From NCBI RefSeq assembly GCF_002906655.1, contig NZ_CP025795.1:930001-994000 (forward strand): a stretch of DNA of 64,000 bases, written 5' to 3'. This DNA is from Vibrio hyugaensis. GTDB taxonomy: Bacteria; Pseudomonadota; Gammaproteobacteria; Enterobacterales; Vibrionaceae. Both the position numbers and the translations under genes were made by a program. Below the pieces are notes generated by a model, which searched no databases, had not been told where the DNA came from, and saw only the letters and a list, made by a program, of their open reading frames with translations. This document shows positions 56,340-64,000 of this stretch, piece after piece. How positions within the stretch are numbered: position 1 is the stretch's first letter; the number at the start of each line of letters is the position of its first letter.

Positions 56340-57647
56340 TTATTTATTGTCGGTTGTCGCAGTTTGTAGCTGGTTTATCTTATATAGGTAGGTGTTCAGT
56401 AAAAGGAGAGAGCGATCAATTTCCTTTTGCTGGGTATTCTTTTCAGCGTATTCAATTCGACCAAGAAGCGGAAAGAGTGAATTGCTGTACTCATACGCTT
56501 TCTTTGAATCTTTATCTGAATTTTGCTTCGCTACATTGGCAAATACGGTCCTAGCATAGGCAAATCGTTTATATATAACATCGAATTCAGCCTCGAAACG
56601 AGAACGTTGCTCTAAAAAATTCTCACGAAGTTGCTGCGCAGACGATGAGTCTGGATAAAGTACAGTTAATTCACTGGTTAGCTTATCTATCGTATTTACC
56701 TTACTGACTTTGACCGGATCGATTGTCCAATCTGTCATCAGAACGTCGAGACGATCCACCGTGGTTGATCTAAGAGACGTAAGGTATTCCTTGTTTTTAA
56801 CGCTCAGGGAATCAACCAATGTCGTCAATTCGCTTAAAGAGGCGTGTTCAATTTGACCTTTGAGTGTTTGGTATTGGTGTTGTTTATAAATGAAGTGCGA
56901 CGCAAAAGCGGCAACCATTAAACCAATAACAGAGTAAACCATTACTTTGCTCGACTTAGAGGATTCAACTTCTTTCTCTTCATCGACTTTTGGTTGAGTT
57001 TTGGCAGCAACCGCCTTTGTTGGAGGAGCGATCTCTACTTTAATGCCTGTACTTTCCACTGGCTTGGCTTGTTTTGCTTCTATCGCTTTGTTTTCTTTTG
57101 CCTTTGTCTCTTTAAGCTCTTCAATCCATTGATTCAAAATACGACGAATACGACCAAACGAAGGGGCTTTGATACCGTAGTGAAGGCGAAGTTCTTCTTC
57201 GATTCTCAAGCACAATTGATGAGCCGCTTCAATCAGCGGTAACTCTTCAGGGCGTACTTTGTGCTTGTTGATACGTTTTTCGGTGTTTTCTACCATCCAT
57301 TCGATTGCTCCCATGCGAGCATTAGTTTTGGAGTGCTCTGGGTAGGCGGTATACCAATACACAACACACAAATCGAGTAGGGAGTTTAACCCTTCAACAA
57401 GTCCTTTTAATCCTTCGTTATGCGTGGCTGCGACAGTAAAGTAACAGCTACAGCGAAAGTCTTTCCCTTGTGTACTTAAAATCTTCTTTGAGAGCGTTTG
57501 AACCGTCTTCCATGAAACACGTCCAGTGACCTTATTTAGGTTATTTATTTGACGCTTTATTTCGTCAAAATCGTCTAAGCCATTAGGGTTTGAACCGCTG
57601 GGATTACTTTCATCGATCGGTCTTCTAGTGAAGTCGCTGAAAAACAT
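56340..57647 (-). CDS. Second TssA-family protein (VasL/TagA-like) with a membrane helix
   Basis: A 435-residue protein with an ImpA-N-like domain (VTGRVSWKTVQTLSKKILSTQGKDFRC, LLDLCVVYWYTAYPE), a linker rich in Lys, Ala and Glu, one membrane helix (KVMVYSVIGLMVAAFASHFIY, about 230-250) and a helical C-terminal part. This layout matches membrane-bound TssA-like proteins of the VasL type, which act with the membrane complex during sheath extension; that role is inferred. The frame is open to 57782, but ATG 57647 (MFFSDFTRRP) is chosen because the extra 45 residues are hydrophobic and unlike the family. Confidence 0.82.
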   Translation of the reverse strand: MFFSDFTRRPIDESNPSGSNPNGLDDFDEIKRQINNLNKVTGRVSWKTVQTLSKKILSTQGKDFRCSCYFTVAATHNEGLKGLVEGLNSLLDLCVVYWYTAYPEHSKTNARMGAIEWMVENTEKRINKHKVRPEELPLIEAAHQLCLRIEEELRLHYGIKAPSFGRIRRILNQWIEELKETKAKENKAIEAKQAKPVESTGIKVEIAPPTKAVAAKTQPKVDEEKEVESSKSSKVMVYSVIGLMVAAFASHFIYKQHQYQTLKGQIEHASLSELTTLVDSLSVKNKEYLTSLRSTTVDRLDVLMTDWTIDPVKVSKVNTIDKLTSELTVLYPDSSSAQQLRENFLEQRSRFEAEFDVIYKRFAYARTVFANVAKQNSDKDSKKAYEYSNSLFPLLGRIEYAEKNTQQKEIDRSLLLLNTYLYKINQLQTATTDNK

Positions 57648-58271
57648 AATGTCTAATTCCAACTGATTATATATAAAGATAGCGATACTCGAATAAAATA
57701 TGAGCGAGATGCTATCGTCTTTTTTTTGAGGGATTTTATAGGCAAAAGAAAGAAATTGAATAATAAATAATATCCAAATCAATATAATTTAATTTGGTGT
57801 GATCTTCGTTCACATTTCTTATTGTCTGTATTGATTGGTAACGTATTAGCAACAGTGATGTCTGTCGCATAAATGCTTTTTGGTAGAGCAATTAATCGGC
57901 GGTAAATCATAGTTTCTGCTTATCAAATGTAACCAAAATCGGAAGCAGTATTGCAGCAACTAAATTAAATTCCTCTTGATTAGCATTGGCTTTAATAGGG
58001 TTGGCTTATTAATCTTATGCTGATTTTGAGATTTTCCTTATCATTTTTGTTCTAACATCAATTTCTATGAATAGATAGTAGTTGAATGGATATTCCTTGC
58101 TTATTCTTAATTTGCCCTCCTGCTTTCTGCAATTAATGATAGTTAAATTGATTTTATTTGTAGGTTAATTGCCTTATTTGATGGCGCTATTTTTTACCAT
58201 ATTGAAAAAGAAAAGAGAGTTGATATCGTTCGTCTCTAAGTATTATTACAAGGCTTACCTAGAGGGACGAA
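57648..58271. promoter_or_regulatory. Divergent intergenic region between the TssA-like and barrel genes
   Basis: About 620 AT-rich bases that must carry promoters for the leftward tssA-like/tssM unit and the rightward barrel-to-PAAR unit. I examined TTGGC-containing stretches near 57987-58015 as sigma-54 sites; the -12 GC is absent. No RNA gene or repeat stands out. Confidence 0.35.
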
Positions 58272-58871
58272 ATGCTAAAACCAAGTCAAGTGGGGCTGAT
58301 TTCAGCCATGTGTCTGTTTTCTACTTTTGCAGTGGCAAAAGGGGAACGGTATGGCGGGTCAGTAAACATGATTATGATGGAAAGCCACGACTATGACGAA
58401 GGTTCTAGCGGTGATCAAGATGCTTTGCGGTTTGGTTTAGTGCATACGCGACCAATCGATGAAAATAATAACCGTTGGCGCTGGTGGTTGGGCTTAAATT
58501 ATCTAACAGAAGACATCGATGCTCCTGCAAATGGTGTTTATGAAGAAGTCACCAACTACGAACTTCGTGTTGTACCACAATACGCGCTCAGCTCTTGGAG
58601 CATCTTTACCCCTTACGTTGGTGCGGGCCTCTCTTTTGGTTACTCCCAGTATTCAAATCGCTGGAAGGTGGACCAAGATGGCTTTCGCTATGAACCAATT
58701 GAAGATATAGACCAGTTTGAACTTGGTGCCGTTGTTACTTTAGGTACCGCGATCAAGCTTGGTAGCAATCCAGACGCTCACATTCAAATCATTCCGCAAG
58801 CTTCCTACATTCTTCCTGTTGTAAATGACGGAGTGGGTGGCGTTGAACTCTCTGTTTCACTGCTATTTTAA
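58272..58871 (+). CDS. Small outer-membrane beta-barrel protein encoded within the T6SS cluster
   Basis: A 199-residue protein with a signal peptide (MLKPSQVGLISAMCLFSTFAVA) and alternating beta strands rich in aromatic girdle residues (RWRWWLGLNYL, YVGAGLSFGYSQY). It ends in VSLLF with the terminal Phe used by the Bam machinery, so it is probably an eight-stranded OmpA/OmpW-sized barrel. It is the first gene of the fha-tssJ-tssK-tssL unit; the next gene starts nine bases later. It is not a core T6SS part. A role in guiding the membrane complex is possible but unproven. Confidence 0.72.
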   Translation: MLKPSQVGLISAMCLFSTFAVAKGERYGGSVNMIMMESHDYDEGSSGDQDALRFGLVHTRPIDENNNRWRWWLGLNYLTEDIDAPANGVYEEVTNYELRVVPQYALSSWSIFTPYVGAGLSFGYSQYSNRWKVDQDGFRYEPIEDIDQFELGAVVTLGTAIKLGSNPDAHIQIIPQASYILPVVNDGVGGVELSVSLLF

Positions 58872-58880
58872 GGTTTAGCA

Positions 58881-60332
58881 ATGCGCTTACATCAGCTAGT
58901 CCTATTCATTTCTAAATGCCCAGAGGAATACACGGGTGCGAAGCATATTGAAATGCCGGAAGGTGGCGGCTCAGTAGGGCGAGCATCCAGTTGTACCTTG
59001 CCGTTAGTGGATCACAACCGCTTTATTTCAGGCACACATTGTCTGATCAGTGTTTACGGTGATACGTATTATATCAGCGATGTCAGTACTAATGGCACCA
59101 TGGTAAATGGCAATAAGATCCTTAAAAATCAACCAGTATCCATTGTCGACGGTGACATTGTCTCATTAGGCCAGTACGAAATTGGTGTATCGTTAGAGCA
59201 TGTCACAGCGTCACAAGACATTGCCGCAGATATTGCTCCTGAACGCGTATCTAACGATCCCCTTATTAATTTAGGTGAGGCGGTTGTTGAAGAGGAAGAA
59301 AAAGTAGGCGCGTTAGAAGATTTGTTTATGGAAACGAAGCAGGATGACGTTGATAGCCACGATCCTATCGCGCATCTAAAGTTTTCCATGCAGCGTGATG
59401 ATGACTACCTAATCAGAAATGAAGAAAGGGACCAAGAGTCTCAACCGAGCCCTATCGAAAATACGCGTCAAATCGTAGACGACAGCTTCAGTATCCATTC
59501 TGAGTTGGACTTACCTAACCTGATCCCAGAAGATTGGTTAGGTGGTGAGACCAAGAGTAATGAATCAGCGCCTGTTCAGACCAAAGTCGATTTACAGCCC
59601 CAAGTAAACGCGCAACGCATTCCAGACGATTTTTACAGTAAAGAGACTTTACCAAATGTTGAAGCGCCAACGATGAGCGACCGTTCGCCAAGTCATCAAG
59701 CGAACGGTGATGCTTCATATCAACAGAGTGCGTCTAAAAGCGAACCGGTTGGACAAAAATGGGAAGAGGTTACGCAAGCGTTTATTCCTGCTTCACAAAC
59801 CACAGAGAAAACTCAGCAACCAGCATCAGAAACGAAAGTTGGCTTTGTATCAAATGCGTCCTTCGATGGCTCTGGAAGTGAAACTTATAATGATATTAGC
59901 CAAGCATTTTACGAAGGACTTGGCATTACTAATCCCGATTTAATCAGTAATGAAGCGTTACTGTTTAAACAAATGGGTACCTGCTTACGTTTGTGTATCG
60001 ACAACTTGCAGAAAGATCTTCACGAAGTGGAATCTTTAAAAGAAGAGGAAGGGTTAAGTCAAGCAGAGTCTAATCTTGCCGAGTTAATGTTGACGTTAAA
60101 TAGCCAGAATTTGCTCGCGCCAAACGAACTGGTTGAACAGATGCTTGATGAACTTAATGACCACCAAATCATTTTTAATAAGGCACTCAATGAGTTGCTA
60201 TTAGAGCAATCAGAAACTAATGACCCTGTCACGTTTGCAAATGATGTGGCAAGCAAATCGATGTTTGCGACTAAGTCCAAGCTCTGGGGCGAGTATTTGG
60301 AGTTTTACGCGAAAAAACCGCCGCCAGTTTAA
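58881..60332 (+). CDS. fha: FHA-domain T6SS regulator (Fha/TagH)
   Basis: A 483-residue cytoplasmic protein. The forkhead-associated domain covers about 20-105: GGSVGRASSCTLPL, then HCLISV and the STNGTMVNG loop that reads phosphothreonine. A long disordered, Gln/Ser/Pro-rich middle (150-320) leads to a C-terminal helical VI_FHA domain (QAFYEGLGITNPDLI, LFKQMGTCLRLCIDNLQKDL). It is the expected target and reader of the PpkA-type kinase. It lies in the unit that also encodes the membrane-complex proteins. Confidence 0.9.
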   Translation: MRLHQLVLFISKCPEEYTGAKHIEMPEGGGSVGRASSCTLPLVDHNRFISGTHCLISVYGDTYYISDVSTNGTMVNGNKILKNQPVSIVDGDIVSLGQYEIGVSLEHVTASQDIAADIAPERVSNDPLINLGEAVVEEEEKVGALEDLFMETKQDDVDSHDPIAHLKFSMQRDDDYLIRNEERDQESQPSPIENTRQIVDDSFSIHSELDLPNLIPEDWLGGETKSNESAPVQTKVDLQPQVNAQRIPDDFYSKETLPNVEAPTMSDRSPSHQANGDASYQQSASKSEPVGQKWEEVTQAFIPASQTTEKTQQPASETKVGFVSNASFDGSGSETYNDISQAFYEGLGITNPDLISNEALLFKQMGTCLRLCIDNLQKDLHEVESLKEEEGLSQAESNLAELMLTLNSQNLLAPNELVEQMLDELNDHQIIFNKALNELLLEQSETNDPVTFANDVASKSMFATKSKLWGEYLEFYAKKPPPV

Positions 60333-60391
60333 TGAAACATCGTTGAAAGGTCTTATTAAAAAGAACTACAACAAAGCGATTAAGGGAAGCC

Positions 60392-60892
60392 ATGCGTAGT
60401 ATCGCTGTATTACTCGGATTTGCATTGCTATCCGGATGTTCCATGTGGGACCAGTTAAAAGAATCAACAGGCATCACGCCAGAAACCTCTTCTATTGAGT
60501 TAGTCATCGAGGCGTCGTCGGTCTTAAACGTACGTGAAGGAGGCCAATCGTCGCCAGTTATCCTTCGCGTTCATGAGCTAAGCTCGCCAGTACTTTTTCG
60601 TAGCCTAGACTTTTTTGCATTGTTTGAGAACGATAAAGCGTCACTGGGTGACGAATATATCAAGCGTTACGAGTACCAAATCCAGCCAGGCGACAAAATC
60701 CACGAGATGTTAACGCTCGATCCCGCCACTCGCGCTGTTGGCTTCTCGGTTGCTTTCCGTGACATAGATGGGTCGTCATGGCGAAAAGTCGAAGTCATTG
60801 AAGAGAAGAGCGAGTACTACCTAAAGCTCAAATTAGAAGGCAGTGAGTTAATTTCTGATAATACTCGCGGCATTGAACAAGTTTACTTTTAA
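60392..60892 (+). CDS. tssJ: TssJ, T6SS outer-membrane lipoprotein
   Basis: A 166-residue lipoprotein with signal MRSIAVLLGFALLSGC, lipid-bearing Cys16. The mature part has the TssJ beta-sandwich pattern: SIELVIEASSVLNVREGGQSSPVILRV is split over two strands, with LSSPVLFRSLDFFALF after it and the FSVAFRDI strand near the end. It anchors TssM to the outer membrane. AAGGGA precedes the ATG. Confidence 0.93.
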   Translation: MRSIAVLLGFALLSGCSMWDQLKESTGITPETSSIELVIEASSVLNVREGGQSSPVILRVHELSSPVLFRSLDFFALFENDKASLGDEYIKRYEYQIQPGDKIHEMLTLDPATRAVGFSVAFRDIDGSSWRKVEVIEEKSEYYLKLKLEGSELISDNTRGIEQVYF

Positions 60893-60903
60893 GGAATAAA
60901 AGC

Positions 60904-62229
60904 ATGTCTTTATACAATCCAGTTGTTTGGCAAGATGGAATGTTCATGAAGCCGCAGCATTTTCAACAGCTCGATCGTTCACAAAGTAAACTTTCTAGTA
61001 TGTTGAGTTCAAACGCCTCGCCCCTGCATTGGGGCATTAAGCGTTTAGAGATTAACTCGCAGTTACTCGCGCTAGGCAAGATTGGCATCACACGAGCAGA
61101 AGGTATTTTGCAAGACAGAACGCCTTTTGATTTGCCACTGCTTGCAGAATTGCCAGAAGTGAAAGACGTTGATCCTTCGATTGCCGACAAAGTCGTTTAT
61201 CTTTGTTGTCCGTTACCTTCCGAGCGTTCTGAACTGTTCGGAACGAAGAAAGACGGCGCGCGTTACACGATGGAATCTCAAGAAGCGGTTGACGCTTGTT
61301 ATGATTCAGAAGACATGGCAAATATCGTAGTCGGTAAGCTTAACTTCTGTTTGATGTATGACCATGAAGACAAGAGTGCATACACATCGATTCCGATCCT
61401 AAAAATCTCAGAAGTAAAGCCAGATGGCAGTGTTATCTTAGATGAGAGCTTCATCCCGACGTGTATTGATATTCACGCCTCAACCGTACTAAACAAGTTC
61501 GCAACCGAATTCGCGTCTATGTTGAAACACCGCGCAGAATCAATTGTTCAGCGCTTGGGTGTGGTTGACCAGCAGGGCGTGTCATCGGTTTCCGATTTCA
61601 TGCTGCTTCAAGCCCTAAACCGATATGAGCCGCTATTCTGGCACTTTGCGAGTGCTGAGGGGGTTCATCCAGAATCGTTTTACCGCATTCTTCTTCAAGC
61701 AGAAGGAGAGCTTTCAACTTTGTGTTCGGCATCTCGTCGACCAGTCGAGTTCACTAAGTACAATCACGGCGATTTGACCAGCTGTCTATCGCGAACGCTT
61801 GATAGCGCGAAGATGACACTAAGTGTGATGTCTGAACAGCGCGCAATGCCACTCACGTTGAGAGACCAAAACTACGGCATTCGAACAGCAGCAATCCCAG
61901 ACAGCAAGATCATCGATACTACGACCTTTATTCTTGCCGTTAAAGCTGATGTTACGCTGGATATCTTACATACCCAGTTTGTTAGCCAAACGAAGATCGG
62001 TTCTATCGATAACATTCGTGATCTGATTAACCTGCAGTTACCAGGTATCGAGATCAAACCAATGCCAGTTGTACCTCGTGCGCTGCCATACCATGCGGGT
62101 TACACCTACTTCGAGCTGGATAAGACGGGCGAAGAGTGGTCAGCACTGAAAAACACAGCGGCGATTGCGATTCATGTCGCGGGTGATTTCGCTAACTTGT
62201 CATTGCAACTTTGGGCTGTACGTCTATGA
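60904..62229 (+). CDS. tssK: TssK, baseplate to membrane-complex linker
   Basis: A 441-residue cytoplasmic protein that links the baseplate with TssL/TssM. Family landmarks are VVWQDGMFMKPQHFQQLDR at the start, INSQLLALGKIGI, LLQALNRYEPLFWH and the C-terminal FANLSLQLWAVRL. AAGGA precedes the ATG. It overlaps tssL by four bases (ATGA). Confidence 0.96.
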   Translation: MSLYNPVVWQDGMFMKPQHFQQLDRSQSKLSSMLSSNASPLHWGIKRLEINSQLLALGKIGITRAEGILQDRTPFDLPLLAELPEVKDVDPSIADKVVYLCCPLPSERSELFGTKKDGARYTMESQEAVDACYDSEDMANIVVGKLNFCLMYDHEDKSAYTSIPILKISEVKPDGSVILDESFIPTCIDIHASTVLNKFATEFASMLKHRAESIVQRLGVVDQQGVSSVSDFMLLQALNRYEPLFWHFASAEGVHPESFYRILLQAEGELSTLCSASRRPVEFTKYNHGDLTSCLSRTLDSAKMTLSVMSEQRAMPLTLRDQNYGIRTAAIPDSKIIDTTTFILAVKADVTLDILHTQFVSQTKIGSIDNIRDLINLQLPGIEIKPMPVVPRALPYHAGYTYFELDKTGEEWSALKNTAAIAIHVAGDFANLSLQLWAVRL

Positions 62230-63017
62230 GTTATGCAGAAACCGATGTAACCGTCGTTCTATTTCAACCAGAGCCTGGCAAACCGATGGAGGTGATGCCA
62301 GCGCCTGATTTGTCGCGCAATATCGCCGTTCAAGACCTCAACATCGAGAGTATGGGTATCAACCCGTTAGTCGACCAATTCTCTTGGTTGATCGCGAGTC
62401 TGTCTTGTATGTCGTCGATTCCATGGCTAGATGACCCAATGCCGTTTCGTGAACAAGTGGCTCGTGAGATCAGAAAGGGCGAACGTAAGCTCAACGAAAT
62501 GGAATTGGATCGCGCATCCATTTTGGTTATCCGCTACTGCTTGTGCGCAGCAATAGATGAGTCTGTCTGTCGTCAGGAGTGGGGAGCAAACAGTCATTGG
62601 AGCCAGAACAGTTTGTTGTCAGAGTTCCATAATGAGACCTCTGGTGGTGACAAGTTCTTCGTGATTTTGGAGCGCTTAAAAGCAGACCCTCGCAAGTACC
62701 GACACGTCATCGAGTTCCTCTATTTACTGCTTCAACTTGGCTTCCAAGGTAAGTACGGACGCGAAGAGCGAGGCAACGAAAAACTCGCGGAAATCGGTAG
62801 CACTATCTATCGACTCGTGCGTGATGAACGTTTAGCCGAGCAAGAGAAAGTCTCTCTCGTTAACCTTAAGGCCAAATACCTTAAGAAGCCGTTAAAAAGG
62901 GTGATTTCACCCAAGCTGATTTTAGGGGTGAGCGCGATCACCTTTGGGATCATGTATGTCGCGACCTACATGGTGATCGACCTTAAGTTTCAAAAGTTGT
63001 TGGAAATGTATCAATAA
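62226..63017 (+). CDS. tssL: TssL (DotU/IcmH), T6SS inner-membrane protein
   Basis: A 263-residue tail-anchored inner-membrane protein. The cytoplasmic domain has NPLVDQFSWLIASLS, the conserved RYCLCAAIDESV and the FFVILERLKADPRKYRHVIEFLYLLLQLGFQGKYG region. One C-terminal membrane helix (LILGVSAITFGIMYVATYMVI) ends it, with no peptidoglycan-binding extension. ATG 62226, coupled to tssK, is chosen over the upstream in-frame ATG. Confidence 0.95.
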   Translation: MSYAETDVTVVLFQPEPGKPMEVMPAPDLSRNIAVQDLNIESMGINPLVDQFSWLIASLSCMSSIPWLDDPMPFREQVAREIRKGERKLNEMELDRASILVIRYCLCAAIDESVCRQEWGANSHWSQNSLLSEFHNETSGGDKFFVILERLKADPRKYRHVIEFLYLLLQLGFQGKYGREERGNEKLAEIGSTIYRLVRDERLAEQEKVSLVNLKAKYLKKPLKRVISPKLILGVSAITFGIMYVATYMVIDLKFQKLLEMYQ

Positions 63018-63019
63018 CC

Positions 63020-63095
63020 AGAAGATCTCAAATTGAGATCTTCTGCCAGTTTTAAGTTTTATCGTGAATATCACTGGCGATTTAGTGGTATTCAC
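63020..63095 (+). terminator. Two consecutive hairpins between tssL and the PAAR-like gene
   Basis: The first has an 11-bp perfect stem (AGAAGATCTCA / TGAGATCTTCT, 63020-63030 and 63034-63044). The second pairs GTGAATATCACT with AGTGGTATTCAC (63064-63075 and 63084-63095; 11 of 12 positions, the other a G-U pair). The first is followed by a weak T-rich stretch, so partial termination or processing is likely. Confidence 0.55.
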
Positions 63096-63118
63096 TAGTC
63101 ATTTAGAGAGGTTGCAAT

Positions 63119-64000
63119 ATGCGATCTCTTTTATTATTCAATCAACAAAATTCAAATGGATTGGTTATGGGCGTAACAGTTGGTGCAAATGGACTTTCAA
63201 TAGTTCATAAAGGCTCAGGTGGTGAAGCGAATGCAACGCTCCCAGATGTTTGTTTAACGAAGGTCGGTAAGCCGATCGTTCCTATCCCTTATGGCAACAA
63301 TGCTAAATCAGCAGACCTTGCCGGTGGCACAACGACTATCTCTATGGATGGTGGTAACAGTGTCGCAATCAAAGGCAGTACGTTTTCAAAAAGTACCGGC
63401 GATGCGGGCGGTGATAAAAAAGGCGTCGCATCCGGCACCATAGAAGCCGAAGCAAAATTCATTTCAGCCTCACCAACGGTTAAGTTTGAAGGCAAGGGCG
63501 TATGTCGCCTATCCGATCAAATGACCATGAACAAAGCCAACACCATGTGTTTGGGTGGCGCACAAAACCCATCGGTTTCTGTTACGGAAGACCAGGAAGG
63601 GACGTATACGGTAGACTTATACCTCTCATATTCAGACGGTGAACCCGTTCAAGGCGCAACTTACACTCTCACTGATCAATCTGGCGCCGTATTTGAAGGT
63701 ACATTGGATAACAGTGGTAAAGCATCGGTTGGCGGGGTAGCTCCGGGTGAGTTTGCCATAGAGTACGGTGAGGACATCCGCGACTTCATGCCGAATGTCC
63801 CAACTAAGACCAATCCGAACTTTAATCCGAGTGCGAACGCTCAACTGATCATTGAAGAAACAAAGAAAGGCGAGGTTGGTTTCTGGGAAAATGCTTGGAC
63901 GCGAATGTCTGGTGCTGCCAGCTGGATTTGGGGGGTGATTCTTGGTGATTTCAACGATGACGCTTCGGTTGAGCAGATCATAGCCAACACTGCTCTGACA
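63119..64000 (+). CDS. PAAR-like (DUF4150) T6SS protein with TTR-like extension, cut by window end
   Basis: A probable spike-tip protein that carries a toxin. 294 codons are visible and no stop is reached. The PAAR-like part shows NATLPDVCLTKVGKPIVPIPYGN and later GKGVCRLSDQMTMNKANTMCLGGAQNP, the DUF4150 pattern. A transthyretin-like beta domain follows (VDLYLSYSDGEPVQGATYTL to GGVAPGEFAIEYG), then GFWENAWTRMSGAASWIWG and GDFNDDASVEQIIANTALT, the start of a C-terminal effector region. The ATG has GAGAGG seven bases upstream. The DUF2169 protein at 41378 is its likely adaptor. The toxin activity lies outside the window. Confidence 0.85.
   Translation, partial: MRSLLLFNQQNSNGLVMGVTVGANGLSIVHKGSGGEANATLPDVCLTKVGKPIVPIPYGNNAKSADLAGGTTTISMDGGNSVAIKGSTFSKSTGDAGGDKKGVASGTIEAEAKFISASPTVKFEGKGVCRLSDQMTMNKANTMCLGGAQNPSVSVTEDQEGTYTVDLYLSYSDGEPVQGATYTLTDQSGAVFEGTLDNSGKASVGGVAPGEFAIEYGEDIRDFMPNVPTKTNPNFNPSANAQLIIEETKKGEVGFWENAWTRMSGAASWIWGVILGDFNDDASVEQIIANTALT

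Noticed and set aside
57648..57782. A 45-residue hydrophobic N-terminal extension of the second TssA-like protein
   Set aside because: No ribosome site and unlike TssA-family starts; ATG 57647 fits better.
57985..58020. Sigma-54-like TTGGC elements upstream of the barrel gene
   Set aside because: The -12 GC is missing at the required distance in both candidates.
1..64000. tRNA, rRNA, insertion sequences, integrases or CRISPR arrays
   Set aside because: None was recognised on either strand by eye; the clusters are not bounded by visible transposase or integrase genes here.

Overview
The window looks like Vibrio DNA, most likely from the Harveyi clade (V. parahaemolyticus / V. alginolyticus / V. 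harveyi relatives) and probably from chromosome 2. The reasons are the CAI-1 quorum-sensing pair cqsS/cqsA, a complete type VI secretion (T6SS) cluster whose gene content and order resemble, from memory, the T6SS2 locus of V. parahaemolyticus and V. alginolyticus, and the moderate GC, AT-rich intergenic style. The genus is well supported; the species cannot be decided here.

Left part (1-10.3 kb): ordinary accessory and housekeeping genes, namely a cut dcuC-type C4-dicarboxylate carrier, an acyl-CoA desaturase, a GNAT acetyltransferase, a HAD phosphatase, the CAI-1 receptor kinase CqsS (intact), the convergent CAI-1 synthase cqsA (broken by one extra base in an A6 run), a circularly permuted ribosome-assembly GTPase and an M23 peptidase whose last residues look frameshifted.

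Middle (10.6-32 kb): a 12.2-kb gene for a giant outer-membrane lipoprotein that ends in seven tandem 576-bp repeats, then four same-strand genes (23.6-32.0 kb) that I propose as an undescribed T6SS-linked effector module. It holds a leaderless protein with MIX-like motifs (its 3' end frameshifted in a G run), a small exported protein sharing its C-terminal domain, a membrane-anchored beta-propeller-like protein, and a 1585-residue leaderless protein with an OmpA-type peptidoglycan-binding domain in its middle.

Right part (32.1-64 kb): the T6SS. vasH and clpV run leftwards. hcp, vgrG, a DUF6484 protein, a helical protein, a DUF2169 protein and a thiolase-fold protein run rightwards from a sigma-54 promoter. 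A second rightward block holds a Ser/Thr kinase, tssA, tssB, tssC, tssE, tssF and tssG. A leftward block holds a second TssA-like gene, tssM and an Lrp-family regulator. A last rightward block holds an outer-membrane barrel, fha, tssJ, tssK, tssL and a PAAR-like (DUF4150) protein that leaves the window. All core subunits (TssA-M with Hcp, VgrG, ClpV and PAAR) are present. VasH with sigma-54 probably drives hcp. The kinase and FHA protein suggest threonine-phosphorylation control. The DUF2169 protein probably serves the PAAR-like effector.

Three genes (cqsA, the M23 peptidase, the MIX-like gene) each appear disrupted by one base in a homopolymer. This may be real decay or phase variation, or sequencing error, so it should be checked before biology is read into it.
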